From: Leptobrachium leishanense
Lineage: Eukaryota > Chordata > Amphibia > Anura > Megophryidae
Assembly (NCBI GenBank): GCA_009667805.1
Contig: CM019069.1
Location: 59,575,422 to 59,639,421 of the forward strand
DNA length: 64,000 nucleotides
Direction of reading: 5' to 3'
A model generated the notes under the pieces. It did no database searches. It worked only from the letters and a program-made list of their open reading frames with translations, and was not told the DNA's origin. Made by a program: the position numbers and the translations under genes. Positions 1 to 14,530 of this stretch are shown in pieces (within the stretch, counting starts at the first letter, position 1; each line of letters begins with the position of its first letter).

Positions 1-2059
1 TAGAGATGCATTTGGGAGCTGCAGGCCTGATGTGCTATATTGGGTCCCTGCCCTCTATGTAGAAGTCACCCTGTACCTACATTTCTCGGTGAAGGGTGTT
101 TGTGTAGTCTGTTGCGCATGAATATGGTTATTGTTGTTATTCTAGTCTAGGTTTGTCTGTTACTATCTGGTAATAGGATTACGGTGTGGGTCGCTGTTGC
201 CCTTTCCAACACCCCCATCTAGAATAGGTTTACATTTGTTCAAGGTTTGAGTAGTCATTGTCTTGTCTGGCAAACATCGCCCCATTATCTGATATAGTAT
301 AAATCAGAATCCCTGGTTTATCCTCATAATATGCTATTGTCCCATTGATCTGTTTTGTTGGTATGTTGCGCATGGGTCTTGGTGACCAGAGTTAATTCCA
401 TTAACTGTCCTGGTTCAATTATGTCCCAGGTGTTAAGACACCAGGCTGTGATTCCTGAGCTGTTGCAGCAATACGCCAGGGGGAATTTCCCATTGACTGC
501 TATGCCCCTCCTGGCACTGTATAGATTTAGCTCATTAAAAGGCTGAGTTCCTGTCTGACTGTTCTAACCTCAAGATCTATGTGCCGACTAATTTCTGGGG
601 AATGCCATCATCACGCTTTCAGTGTACCTGCCCTTAAGTTTGAGCCAAGGGCTAGAGAAAGGTACGAAAGACTGCTGGTGGGAGAACAGGGGTCCAGCAA
701 GGAAGCGACTAACAGATGTAACCCAGTCGGGGTACAGAGATCTGTGACAATGCAATTATAACAATTTTTTTTTTTATTTTTTTTTAAATATACATGACTG
801 ACTTCTGGTTCCAAGCATTTAGACCAAGGGATAATCAACCTGTATATCTTTTCTCCTAGAGTGCCAACTCACTGTCATAACAATACATAATGGAATGAAG
901 CTGGTGTAGATCACCAGAGGATACTATTCTGCCTGTACGTGTGTGTTTTTTTTTGGATCTGTAGTTGAGTTGTCAGCTTTATACAACAAAATAAGTCACT
1001 GACCCATGAAGTAAGGATGGAAGCATTCTGACTTCCTGTCACAGAAAAATCTCACTGCAAATGTGTTTTACCAATAGTTAGCAAGGACCCTTTCAGGAAG
1101 TGAAAGAAAGAAACCCAGAAAGATTTTTTTTTTGGGGGGGGGGGGGGAGGTTTTGAACTTTCACGAGATAAAATATAAAAGGTAGCACTTCACATCGTAT
1201 CGTTTAAAGAAGGAAATGAAAAAAATATTTCACATGGAAAGTCTTGTGGATAACAGCAAGTTAAAAGTTGTTGCTTTGCAAATAAAAGGTTTTTTTCTTC
1301 CCTGAAAGAGGCAACACAAAATGATACTCAATGGAAAAACGTGCCCTGTTAATGCGAAAACATCTGACTAACCATGTGTAATATTCACATTAAAGTGGAA
1401 TATAAAAATCCAGTCCTTTTGAAGTCTTACCTTGAATCTAAGCAACCACTTAATGCATAATGGAATACAAAAGAGAAAACAGATTAAGGAAAGGGTATTT
1501 GAAAGGTTAGCTACAACTTCCAGCAATTACTTAAGAAAAAGAAGTCATTTTGTTGAAGGTGAATCATAAAAGAAATGATGGACCAGAGCAAGTTACATGG
1601 CAAAATTAAGAACTCTAGTCAAAACTGCACAGGGAATGTTTAGCAGTCGTTAAGAACAGGAGTTCTTAAAGCTTAAGGATGAAAACTTCCAGAAATTAAA
1701 TTTCATTGAGTCTTAGTCACTGTCGGAAAACAGTTCACATTCTTTAGAAGGAAAAATGCCTAATTGCACACAGGTTGACTATGTGAGCGACACCACCTTG
1801 TGGACGTGTCCTGGTACGATGCATCAATAAAACTTTCCTTTTAAATATGTAACGTATCATCAAGACACTATTACCATAAGCGATATTTTACTGACGTTGG
1901 TGTTACTTTTGGTGTTCGTGCTTGACTTAAAATGAAGCAGAATCTTTTGCTCAGGGTTAACCAACAGTAACCCTATCCCTAAATAAAGAACAAATAGTAA
2001 AACAAACCATATTACCAGCATCCGTAAAATTAGGCTAGTATGGCAAATGCAGAGATTTA

Positions 2060-2804
2060 GGGCCATATTGCATTCCTCGCGCATCGATTTTGCGCGCAGG
2101 CAAATGAGCATTTGCGCGAGGACAAAACCCATTTGCGCAGAAAGTCGTATTTCAACGTTCGCGCAAACGATGCGCGTTATCGTTTGACGCGGATGGACTT
2201 CCGCGAGCGTGATGAACTGTGCGCGTCCTATACTTAACATTGTGAGCGCAAATGCGTTAAGCGGATGGTATTTCAATAGATGCGCACCTTCCTACGAACG
2301 ACGTTTGCGCGTATAATTTTACCGTCTTTGAAAACTTGGTGTTAACTGCAAATCTGAACGTTCTGGCCGAAACGAAAAACACCAGCACGAAAAAAATAAA
2401 AATAAAAATACAGCACAGTATAGTTACACATTCTACACATACCCAAACCAAAAAAATTTGAATTTGTGCATTTTTTTTATTGATGCAGCATGTATACTCA
2501 GATTTATTTTGACAGGCGCAAAAATGTTAGTGAGTCAATTAAGGTGAATTGATGTCAATTAAGGTTCTTAATTCTGATTGGCTGAACCCTGCAAAAAAAA
2601 ACAGTCCACGCACTCCTTTACATGCGCAACGTCACTGCGCACGTATTACACTTCGTTTTGCGCGTTTTTTTTTTTACTAACGCTATTTTTTGACGGATGA
2701 GAAAATGCGCTCCTATCCGAATAGCACGTTAATTTTCGCGCGATAACGCTGGACACTGTGCGCAAAAAAAATTGCGCATTTGCGCAGAGAATGTAATATG
2801 GCCC
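2060..2804. mobile_element. MITE with GGGCCATATTGCATTC inverted ends
   Basis: Left end GGGCCATATTGCATTC and right end GAATGTAATATGGCCC form 16-bp terminal inverted repeats with one mismatch. Both ends of the roughly 745-bp element are built from repeated TGCGC and GCGCAAA words, with an AT-rich middle. No coding capacity is visible. The element at 51495-51924 has similar tips (GGGCAGTATTACATT), suggesting one family. I could not define a convincing target duplication. Confidence 0.7.
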
Positions 2805-5108
2805 CTTTTACCTTATCTCCATCATCCTAACTTTTTAAAAAAAAAAAAAAGTATAGATTCAGGTGAACAGTAGAACATCACAACGTGTAACATAAAATTA
2901 CAGTGCAATAGTCCAACAGTCCCCAACCCCACATCTTAGAGAATGAGTCACGAAAGCGAACCGCACAGATTCGTGGTGGCAGTATGCATAAAACTCACAC
3001 GTTCAACAAGAGACACTTCCCAGAAAATGTGAGAGACCTGAAGGAGTTCGGTTATATGGTATTAACGGAGGACCCGACACGGATTGCTGTAACTATCAGC
3101 ATGTGTTTTCAAATGTAGTACAAATTTTGCAAACTATGTTCTCTGGCAAGTGTAATATTAACACCCCCCCCCCCCAAATATAAAAAATTAAAAAAATGAA
3201 CCTAGCTTAACTATGGAGAGTAGCAGCCACCCAGTATCGTTAAAAATTGCGTAGAGACGAGAACAGAGCAATCTAAATGTTGGGGGAAGAGGGAGATAGC
3301 CAATACCCAATAATGGCTTTTTTTTTGCAGTCGCTGAAAGAATTCCTAACCGGCTCTTTTGTGGTCTAGATGTGGAATGAGATGCACAATCTGGAATAAT
3401 ATTAAACAACGCCCAGGCTGGGGTATCAAGTACCTGCAATTTTAAAATTTGGGAACCAAAACTCACCTCATCCCAGAAGAAGTTAATGAATGGACAGGAC
3501 CGCAGGCAGTGAAAAAGATCCGCACTGTACCATAGGCATTTTAAGCACTGACCGGAACGGTGTAGGGAGAGAAGGGAAAAGCTCCAGGTAGTAATTTAAA
3601 AAACATTTCCCCATACTGAACGGAGGGGATCCGTTTACTTAATATAGCAGCCACTGATAAATCACGTAAAGGGAGATGAATGCACCATCTAGTCAGGCCA
3701 GAAGTCGTGGAAGAGTAGTCAAATTGCAGACAATTGAGTGACCAGAAAGTAGCTGTGGACGGGCAAATGTCCATTAGTTTATCCAATGCGTTAAAATCAT
3801 TTTTAAAAGGTGACTTTTTTTTGAAGCATCGTAACCCAACGCATCCAGAAGATGGCTCTATGTAACCCCTGTCCATGTAAGTAAACCTGAGTAGATACGA
3901 ACGGTATGTGAGATCCTTGCATAGGCAATGGTGCCCAGCTCCCGCACTGAAAATAAAACACTGGAGAGTGTAGTATATGCTGGAATATCAAAAAGGTTTG
4001 TGTTCCCAGTTTGTTTCACACCTTAGATATACAATGCTACAGCATGGAGCTTCCCTATAACACCCAAGAGCCCCATGTGTTTCGAAACACCTCTCTATAG
4101 TGATGACTGAACGTGTCAAATTTAATTTCCAAAGCATTAGGTGACAAGTTTGTGCAACCCAATAGCAGTCACATGTCTATAGGGGGAAACCAGCATAATC
4201 CCCATATTAAACACATTAACAAAGGTCAATCTAAGAGTTGTAGCATTAAAACTGGCAGCGAAAGGAAAAAGCAATTCTAAAAGACAAAGAACATTCTTCT
4301 AAAACATGAAATGGCAAATAATTAAAAAAAAAAGATTAAAATACAAGAGCTTTTGGTACGTATGTGTAATAAAAGGCTTCAAAGAAACCTATAATGAGCT
4401 GAAAACCAAATACCTGTTATTACAGAGCTGAGGAGCTCTTAGAAGATCCGAAGACCTCAGTTTCAAAACGGGCCGACATTTAACGATTACTTTAGATTTG
4501 GCTTGTGAAAACTTAAAGCATGGGGTTACCAAGAGGTTGCTCAATGACTTCCTAAAGCTATAATCATTTTATTTAATGTTTTATTTATTTTAGCAAATAA
4601 CCAGGTGTTCAAGAATTACAAAAAAAAAAAAAAAAAAATATCGACAAGTACAAATCCATTTAGAGAGCAGACATTAAATCTATTGCTATAAATATATTTT
4701 CTTCTTATAAAGACACCAGCAATGGCATGATGCCCTCTCTCAATTCAGTACCTCATCGTGGAGGATCTTAAAATGACAAGATCATTGGACATTTGCTGGA
4801 TACTAGGACAGTACAACCTACAGATTTTAGGTTCCCAAACATGGAAGTGCTACACAAGATTTGTGTCAAAACAGCTTTAGATCCTGGTCATGAGATTACT
4901 TATTTATTTTTTCTTTTCAATAGGGAGGGGAAGGGACGTAACCAACGATGTATTCTTAGAGAACTGAACATCTTTGGTAAAATACCATCAGAATCAATAC
5001 GTTTGCCCTGACTTGTCAGATTTCTGCTCACTAAAACAAGTTGGTGTTAAGCTTTGATCTACTTTACTTTACTCTAATGGAAGAAGAAAAAAAATAGATC
5101 CTGTAAGG

Positions 5109-5289
5109 CAGTGTTCCCCAAACCTATCCTCAGGACCTGCTACCAGGCCATGTTAGCCAGATATCTGAAGCACAGCTGATATGATTTGCTGCTCAATTAT
5201 TGCAGTTTTCAGTTTGCATATCCTCAAGGTAATCCTTAAAACCTGGCCTGTTAGGAGTACTGTCTTGAGGACAAGGTTGGGAAGCAGTG
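5109..5289. mobile_element. hAT-type foldback MITE (CAGTGTTCCC family)
   Basis: About 181-bp element beginning CAGTGTTCCCCAAACC and ending GGTTGGGAAGCAGTG; most of its length is one imperfect hairpin. It belongs with the copies at 10301-10477, 24092-24592 and 26384-26567. Flanking 8-mers are only partly alike (5 of 8), so this is an older copy. Confidence 0.7.
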
Positions 5290-5980
5290 CCGTAACAGGA
5301 GGAGAACTTAAAGATCCCTCCTCGGTTACAGATCTGGAGGAAATCCCTATTGTTCCATACTGTTGCAAAATAACATGAAAACCCAGTCTCTTAAATCTGC
5401 ATATTCTCCATCCAATATTCAATAAAGTGAAGTGTTTTTTCCTCTAGATCAGACAATTTCAGAAAGATACTAATCCACAGACTCCGGTCTTCCATAAAAA
5501 GGAAATGAACATTTTTACATAAACTGCAAGGCACCGACATATCGGATTATGTAAAGGGTTATTAAACAGTGCCAGTGCTTGCCAAATTTGCAAACACTGC
5601 AAAATCTCCATTGCTGCAGTGACTACAAGCACCGGTGGTTCACAAAAGGGAAATCCAAAAAGCAACAGTAGAAGCTTCAAGCTTCTCCTTCCAGCACTTG
5701 ACTTGGATCAGTGGGACACCAGTGTTTACAACTTCAGCAACAAATGGCGCTCATTGAATAACCCTGGTTTTTAAAAAACATTAAAAAAGACACAAACGCA
5801 AACGTAACAGTGACAAGGGAAAATTTTCCCTGTGATTCATTGCGATTTACTTAATGTACAAGATTGTGTCTCTGGTAATGTTAAAAAAATAAAAATAAAT
5901 AAAAACGCTGGCCTACATTGACAGATTTTATTACATTATATATGGTTTAATTAGAACAATACAACATGGATTACTATTCA

Positions 5981-6277
<297 letters not shown>

Positions 6278-6497
6278 CTAGAAATCACAACATTTGCAAA
6301 ATAAACAGGAGGAGGGGCACAGCAAGCATTTAATTTGAAGGGCTCCATGAAAATAGGGTTTTAATACTTTGAAATATTGGTGCATATAGAAAGGAAGACA
6401 CACACAAAAGGATTCCCTAAAATCCAGTGTAATATTCATAACAAACATCTGAATGTTGTCCGATCAGGTTTCTATGTTAAGTAACAACGTTCTACAT

Positions 6498-6637
6498 CAG
6501 GGGTCTGCAACATTGGTCCTCCAGATATTTTTTTTGAACTACATCTCCCATGATGCTTTGCCACTAACTAGCTGGGCCGATTCTCATGGGAAATGTAGTT
6601 CCAAATCAATCTGGAAGGCCAAGGATACTGACCCCCT
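6498..6637. mobile_element. short hAT-like foldback
   Basis: Runs from CAGGGGTCTGCAACATTGG to the inverted end GATACTGACCCCCT, with the internal phrase ACTACATCTCCCATGATGC and its complement ATGGGAAATGTAGTT. This is a very common vertebrate hAT-derived MITE pattern; related copies are at 15246-15345 and 29572-29705. Confidence 0.55.
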
Positions 6638-6954
6638 TTACACTATGCAGGGTGAATGGTAACCTGCTCGCTCTGCAAAAAAAAAAAATTTAATTATGAA
6701 GAAACTGCATTCCCTTTGCATTCCTGCTCTACTTGAAACCTGGACAGGAGGACCAATCCTCCAAAATGCACTGACAGACTACAAGCACCAGAGTACAAAG
6801 AAACCCTGAAGCTGTATACTGAATCACAAGCAACCCTGTAACCAGTAAACACTCTAATCTGAGCAGGCAAATTGGAATGTAGCTAAAATATGTCATACAA
6901 AAGGCAAGTGCTTTTTTTCTTTTCTAGATAATTATAGCAGACACGAAAGCGGGG

Positions 6955-7245
6955 TTCACACCTGAGCATATCTCATATGCGCGTTTTACACGCGTTTTTG
7001 GTCGGGCATTTTATGAGCAGTGACAATTAGAAACGCGCGTCGTACGCACGTTTTTTGAAGTCTAGGGCCACAAACACGCTGTAATACGCCCCAAAGAAGC
7101 TCCTGTACTTATTTGGGCTTAGGGCGTTTTACAGCACGTTCCTACGCACTGTAAAATGCCCAGGTGTGAACCATGCCCATAGGAAATAATGGGATTTCAG
7201 TGTTTGAGCGTTTTACAGCACGTAGGAACGTGCTGTAAAACGAGC
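6955..7245. repeat. hairpin-rich MITE-like repeat
   Basis: GGTTCACACCTGAG at the left and CCAGGTGTGAACC near 7159 are inverted. The arms carry repeated GCGTTTTACAGCACGT words, including a strong hairpin at 7209-7243 that pairs TTTTACAGCACG with CGTGCTGTAAAA. CpG content is high for the surroundings. The element class is not clear. Confidence 0.5.
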
Positions 7246-7529
7246 CTAAGAGATTTCTGTTTATGAATAAGGTTATGGATACACGGATTAGGGTAGAAGT
7301 TGAGATAAAGGGTAGTATTTAGGGGTATGACAAAGGAAGTCAAGATAAGGTTTATTGGTGACATTTATGAGAATAGTTACGGTCTCTAACTTAAAATTGA
7401 GTGGAACTGCAGCAAAAATGATAAATGTGGCCCATGAACCTGGTTGGGAACAAGCTTATCAGCTTTGTACAGCTTCCATAGAAGGAAAAAAAGAATTCTA
7501 TTCGGCCGAGTTTCCAGATCATTGTTTTC

Positions 7530-8044
<515 letters not shown>

Positions 8045-8843
8045 TTATTTAATCCAGTAAGAGCGGTGATAAATCATTTATTGCAATATCTTTACATGTC
8101 AAGTAAAGGCAATATTATGTCTGATGTAGTTAAAAGAGTTCTCAGAGTCCAAAATGCACTGTTCTTCATTAAACCATGAATATCGGAGAACTGAAATCAA
8201 TGAAAAAATACTTCAAGTAATTAACAAACGCTTGAGTCGTCATCTGCAGTTTTGAGAGCCCTTGTGCTTCACTTTGCTAGCCTTGGATTTACAGGACATG
8301 GGAAATTCTGTATAACAGAACATCACACGATGCCTGCTGCTCCTTGCCCGATCCCTGGGGATCTGGAATGGATTAATACTTACAAACATGGGTCTAGGGA
8401 GAAATCGCTACACATTGAAATCTACTCTTGCCATTGTCAGCAAAGTATCTTATTTGTATACAGAGCCACTTATGCATTTGGCTTTATTGCTGGATAAAGC
8501 TCCAGCTCAAATTTGTATTTGCTGCCACAATGTGTCACGAATAGCAAGACCTGGGATGATACAAATCTGCCCAAGACAATGGTGCTCCAACTAGCATGCT
8601 CCATGACAGGGAGGACGTTTTCCAATGAGGTTTAATTCCTAATCATTAGTCTATTTATCTAATCTTACCCGTCTCCGCATAATGCAAATCCAAAATTTGT
8701 CTCGACAAATCTGATGGAAAGCAAAATAGATACCAGGCACCCCAGGCAAATTTCTTTATTGTAAAGAAACCCAGGGAATGTTTCAGTCTAGTGCAGAAAC
8801 AATTCTCAGCTTGCATGGGCTGCTCTATAATAAAGCTCTCTTA

Positions 8844-9145
8844 GGCCGGGGTCAGACGAGCGCACTATGTGCGTGCCTCTCGGCGTCCATCGCAGCGTTG
8901 TGATGCTTCGACGGGGCCGGACACACGCACGTATTGCGTGCGCTACAGCGTGCGTGCTGCAGACATTCTTAAGCCTCCCCGTCTAAGCGCTATGACACGC
9001 GATCCTTCATAGGAGGAACGAGCCTTGCAGCGCTGGTTACACTAACTACATTCAGTGATGTGGCCAGATGGGCGTCAGAGTGGAAGGAATGTCCACTCTC
9101 ACAGACGTTCCTTACGCTCTGCAAAACACTCGTCTGACCCTGGCC
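8844..9145. mobile_element. Harbinger-like MITE (GGCCGGGGTCAGAC), short copy
   Basis: Ends GGCCGGGGTCAGACGAGCG and CGTCTGACCCTGGCC are inverted; flanks are TTA and TCA. At 302 bp it is shorter than the other copies (about 425 bp), but it has the same CpG-rich interior and the same tips. Confidence 0.75.
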
Positions 9146-9616
9146 TCAACCGCACTGGAATGGCTGGTATCTATTTTACTTTTCATTTATTGAATTTAGT
9201 TGACTATTTAGATACGCACTGTGATCACTATTCTTTTTCCAGTACATGAGTGCAAATTCTGTTTTGTTAATGAACACTGACAGATTTGGAGAAAAAATAA
9301 ATAAAAATGATCATTTATTTTTAGGTGGAGGTGGGGCAGTGGTTGCACCTTGAAAAGATCTCTGCAGAGCCTTAATTCTAAATTGTATTATTTGCAATCT
9401 CCTGCAACAGTTCATGGTTAAATATGGTTTGAATTAATCAGTAAAAACAGTGTAACGCTTTTTAAATTATTATTTTTTTTTTTTAAAAAAGTGATCTCAG
9501 CAGCACCTACTTCACCTAGTTTCAGTAACAAAAAGAATGCACACAGAAAAAATGGCGTCGCGCCTGTACTCAGAGCAGCTGCAACAGCCAAGAGTAACAA
9601 CCCAGTTCATGTATAA

Positions 9617-10000
9617 AATATAACAAGAAAAAAAGATGTCACCTGCACTCGTTTCCATACAATTCCATGTGCAACAAAACCCTATCAGAGGTTTTAGTTT
9701 GCTTGAGGTTTTTCCATGGCCATTCAAGCAAACTAAATCCTCTGATAGTGTTTTTTTGCACATGGTCCCTTGGCAGGTGGCCAGCATCCACACTTCAACC
9801 AGGCACAGAAACATACATAGAAACGAGCGCAGAGGACATCTCTTTTTTTTCTTGTTATAAAAAGAATGCATGTTGACTAACCAAAGCTCCATCTTCATGC
9901 CCTCACACACTCCTTGGTACCCTTGCCCACACTATACATGGCATCTGTGCCTGTTGGAGAAGTGTGGATGCTGGCCACCTGCCATGGGACCGTGGCCAAC
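9617..10000. repeat. compound inverted repeat with interlocking arms
   Basis: Arm 1: 9617-9655 pairs with 9821-9860 (TATAACAAGAAAAAAAGA type). Arm 2: 9666-9710 pairs with 9723-9766, a 40-bp hairpin around CATGTGCAACAAAACCCTAT. Arm 3: 9759-9805 is repeated inverted at 9950-9998 (GGCAGGTGGCCAGCATCCAC). The arms overlap, so alternative folds compete. Probably one MITE inserted into another; no coding function is seen. Confidence 0.6.
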
Positions 10001-10300
10001 TCTCACAGGCAAATGGTCATAAGTGAGCACCTACGGGTTAACAGGTTAAATGTCTTTGTAAACCGATTGTATTTTAGGAGCTTAGGGTGTGCCAGAAATC
10101 TAATGTAGACCTATTGTCCGTACTGTCTATCCCGGTCGGTGCGATTGTTTGCTCTTAGATGGAGGTTCATTTGTTTATGCGTGAATCCCATCTGTTTTTC
10201 AGAGAAGGGATGGACGATGTAACAGGTTCGGGTTTGGTCCACAAGCCAGTAAACCGCAGATGCTGTTACATTGACAACACTATTTGGCATTATTCTAGTA

Positions 10301-10477
10301 CAGTGGTTCCCAACCGCGGTCCTCAAGAACCCCTAACGGCAAGGTTTTAAGGATTACCTTGGAGAAAAGCAGACTGAATCCTGCAATCACTGAGCAGCGA
10401 ATCATATCACCTGCGCTTCAGATATCAGGAAAACCTAGCCTGTTAGGGGTACTTGAGGACCCCGGTTAGGAACAATG
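10301..10477. mobile_element. hAT-type foldback MITE
   Basis: Starts CAGTGGTTCCCAACC and ends in the inverted GGTTAGGAACAATG. Flanking 8-mers TTCTAGTA and TACTAGTA match at 7 of 8, the target-site duplication expected for hAT transposition. Confidence 0.8.
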
Positions 10478-10809
10478 TACTAGTATATACCATATATACT
10501 CCATCGCACACTTGATATATCTAATTTTGTGCCTCAGATCAATTTTTAAAAGAGGCAACTATATATTGTAGGTCAGTCTACTCCTCAATAAGTAAAAGGT
10601 TTTGTTTGTGTGGGTGCTACCATCTTTAACCGCTACACTACCAAGTGCTTTTTGTTGCAAAATATTTTTATCATAACAATTTTAAAATATGGGATGCGAA
10701 GTTGACAATGTAGGGTAAAATACTTTTATGCACAGAAATTGTGCTGAGATGGATACAAGACTAAAATTTAAATTGGCTCATTTTTCATGTATTTATTCTG
10801 CGCCACAAT

Positions 10810-10945
10810 TTTTTTGGAATGAAAGATTCTGAACTCTAGATGGTGTCCTTTATCTTACACAATTTCACATGGATCTGTATTATCAGCATACAGGCAGAAA
10901 AAGGTCTGTGTCAGATACAGTGAATGTGGTAAAGATATATAAAAA
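10810..10945. repeat. dispersed repeat shared with 49755-49880
   Basis: The phrase GATTCTGAACTCTAGATGGT through CATACAGGCAGAAA to GTGTCAGATACAGTGA recurs with clear similarity at 49755-49880. The class is unknown; it is likely the body of an old transposable element. Confidence 0.5.
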
Positions 10946-12643
10946 ACGGTCAGATATCCTGCTTACGAGGATTTGTAGTGATCAGATGTCCCCACAGCGA
11001 GACAACAGATCCAGGCTCTTTCAAGCTGTAACAGCCGCAGGTAAGAAGACAAAAACACACATGCATTGGGTGCCAGTCTGACAAATTTATGAAGATAAAC
11101 ACAAACATGCACGCAGTATAAAAGGTTTGTTCTACTAATGGATCAGAAAAAAAGGATAAAATATGACAACCTACAGCTCCCTTAATTAACACAGTGAAAG
11201 AATTCCAACCAGGTATTTTTAAACCAATGTTCAGTAAATTCTCTTAAAAAATGAATAAAAAGGGTTGTTTTTTTTTTGCCTTGTTCATTGAACATACTGT
11301 ACAATAGACCTTTTCATTAGCAGATTATTTCACAGCTGTTGTTGGTACCATCCCTAAACTATTTGTTACCACAGCATTACAAACAAAGCTAACAGTCTCA
11401 AACGCACGAAAAATCACTTTGGCTTCGTAATGTTTTATACAGTTATGGAGGATTCAATCATAAGCATGGAGAGGACATTCCACTGTGCTGTATAAGTTTA
11501 ATTCATAATGCATCATTTAATTTAGTCACCTAGGAATGTGTTAATTGCAGGGGTTAGTTTTTGTAGTGTCAAATACAGTGACGTGCGGTGAGGCACTGGC
11601 TATTATCAGAGCCAGATATACACAGGGTTATGCAGTCACAATTTATGCATTTGATTATCGTTATATATAGGAGAATAGAGTTTCACTATTTATAAAGTTC
11701 GCTTTTTTTTTTTTTACAGTTTTAAGACCATGCACTTACAATACTGACTAATAGAGGGCGCTATTACAACTATGTAAAATAAAGTTTGCATATAGGATTT
11801 TAATGTTCTAAGAGCATGCACTTACAATACTAATAGAGGGCGCTTTTACACACATGCTGACTGCTGAGCTCTGCCTGCCCCCCCACGACTGACGAGGACA
11901 GTCACATGACTGTCCTGCGTCAATCAATCCATGGGGAGCTCTGACTCCCATGGGGGGGGGGCGCGTTTTTAAAAAAAAAAAAAAATAGCTTGAGACCAAT
12001 GGAGCTCTCCCAATGGCTCAAGCTTTCAATTGCTCTCAGTCCCTTTGGAGGCACAAAAGAGAATAGAACCAGGAAGCAAAGCCAGCTTGAGCTACGCAAT
12101 TAGTGAAGCATTCAGCTGCGCAAATTGCGTAGGCTAGGCTGGCTCAGTGCTGCCCCTGCTGTCTGTAGTGAAGCACACAGCAGCCGGCAAACTGAAAGGG
12201 GAAGGGAAAAAAAGCAGAGGGCAGAGAAGCAGCGAGGGAGAGTGGAGAGGTGAGAATGAGAACTTTTTCAATAAATAATATTTTATTTACAGTTTAAATA
12301 TACAAACGTCATTACAGCACAATGAGCACATTAATGCTCTGCCTCCCCTGGTCAAATATCATAATGAGACTACATAGAATCACAAGTAGAAATTTGAAAA
12401 ACAAGACAATAATGAGCTACATAAAATAAAGTACAGACATTAAAAAGGAAACAATGTGTCAACCGTGAGCTTTTATCACCCTACATTCAACATTCATTTT
12501 GAGCAATATGGCACAAGAGCATTAACTGCTTGCGCCAGCATATTGCACAGAGCAGTCGAGGAGGTCTCGTAAATTAGGGCAAGATAGAGGAGGAGACATG
12601 ACGCAGAGAGGACCCAGCTCCCTAAGGAGCCTACATTCTAAAG

Positions 12644-12766
12644 CAGGGCTGTCAAACTCCAGCCCCCAGGTGTTAATTGCCCACAATTCCCAGAAAACTT
12701 TGAATGGAATAGATGGACAGAGAATCGAGTTCAGTAAAATCTGAGGGCTGGAATTTGACCGCCCTG
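12644..12766. mobile_element. hAT-type MITE (CAGGGCTGTCAAACTCC family)
   Basis: Begins CAGGGCTGTCAAACTCCAG and ends TTTGACCGCCCTG, with approximate 8-bp flanks TTCTAAAG and TTTTAAAA. Related copies lie at 20026-20160, 20439-20584 and 42329-42459. Confidence 0.7.
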
Positions 12767-14344
12767 TTTTAAAAGGTATGACTGTCATTGCTACATTAGA
12801 TTTTGGATAATACAAGTTTAAGTGGGTAGAGTTAAACTGTTATAGGGGTGTGGTACAAAGCTGTGTGTCACCCTTCCCCACCGAATAGTGTACTTGTTTC
12901 CTTGCTATATGTAATGATTGCAGTGCTGCCTTCTGCTTTTGTAATCACCTGCAACATTGTAGAGTGTATGTTTGTGCGGCTTGTAAATAAAGTTAAAAAA
13001 AAATTGCGCGATCAGTTTTTGAGAGGTGGAATCTGGTCCCACATGATCGTCAGACACCATCTGCCACTGACTGAAAAGATTGAGTCCTAAACGGATATAT
13101 CCCTGGTAAGTCGGGATTCAAATAATAATGCGCATCTCAAAAGACTCAACAAATGTAGAAGTCGGGGAGATATGGATTCCATGTTTCACTGATGAAATTT
13201 TGCCTTTCTTTGGCTTTTTCCCCCATCTAGAGCAAGTAGGCTTATTGTAGTTGCAATAATAGCAAACCCGCTACGTCTCAAAATTGACATGTGTGAGATC
13301 ACTATGCACATTGCAGAGCTCCATGAGAAACATAGCAATTCAATAGCGGCAGCACGGCGCATTTAAAATTAGCTTTCCTAAATGAAACAATCGGGTAAGG
13401 TGGCACGCACACAAAGCGACAACACAAGAAATAGAATTAGTCATTTGATTTAGAGTTACTCCTTTCCATCAGCCCAGAACGATCAAGCCTCTAAATGAGA
13501 GTTCAAAACCTGATTTCACGCTGAAATTTTAAAGTCTGATTTCAAGATGATTAATTTGACTTGCAAGGCACCTCTCCAATTACAAATCCAAAGACTGCAG
13601 CACTACTTTATAGAGAATTGCCTTCCCACTTTAAAAGCAGCATGAAAAAAATAAATCCGACGGCTCCAGATAATGAACAGTGCTGTGAACTGGATATACA
13701 CGAAGCACCAACATCTCCAGCATGATCGCTTGGTCAAATGATTAACAGATTACTGAAAAAACAGCTGATCCTGGGCAGGCAAGACAATTCTAAATATTCT
13801 GAAGGAGTACAGAGGCTCTGTAATAAAAAGGAAAAAAAAGCAGGGGATGCCAGTGCGATATTTTTATTGCGATGCCAACGTTCTGTTACACAATATAAGC
13901 ATTTTCTTCTGCAGGAGGCAGAGTATTGCTCTTCAGGAAGCAATGCGTTAAATTCAACTAGGACGCCAATTACATATACACAGCACGTTTATGTTTAATA
14001 CACCCTTAATAAAATAATAGTCAATATTTCTCCTGTAGAATGAATAGTGCAGAGAGCTCATAAAAAGATTTCTGGTTAACCAAGAGCTTCCCAACATACA
14101 ACGAAGATAGCACTGAACGGAAAGCCCACATCGGACTACAAAAGGATTAATAGCTCAGGTTGCAATTTCAAACAAGGTATTTAATAAGGCATGGAGATAT
14201 ATTGTGGTTTAGTATCCAATGCAGTAGAGAGATTATCTATAGGTCGTGCTGTTATACCAATGGTATGGCCCAATAGAGGTCATCAAGATATGGTAGTTTG
14301 CTCTATACTCCCAAGACAGCTAAACAGCAGTTTTTTGTTTTTTT

Positions 14345-14530
14345 GAGAAAGGATTTTACCAGGAAGGATACATTGAGATTTCTCTCGTTTTCAAGTATGT
14401 CCTGGGTGGCGAGTATGTACCGTTAGGTGTCTTGACCAAGGACACTTACTGGAGAGGTGCTCTTGCTGGGATCGAACCCATGTCTCCACAGGCTCTCTCC
14501 ATGCAGAGCAGTGATGTTACCTCTAAACTC
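14345..14530 (-). mobile_element. tRNA-derived SINE with LINE-type tail
   Basis: On the minus strand a tRNA-like head with a B box (GGTTCGATCCC near 14475) is followed by a V-SINE-like central block (AGTGTCCTTGGTCAAGACACC). The 3' tail is GGACATACTTGAAAACGAGA through ATCCTTCCTGGTAAAATCC. The tail is the same as the 3' end of the LINE at 43542-45310. A second copy is at 63122-63315. Confidence 0.8.
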
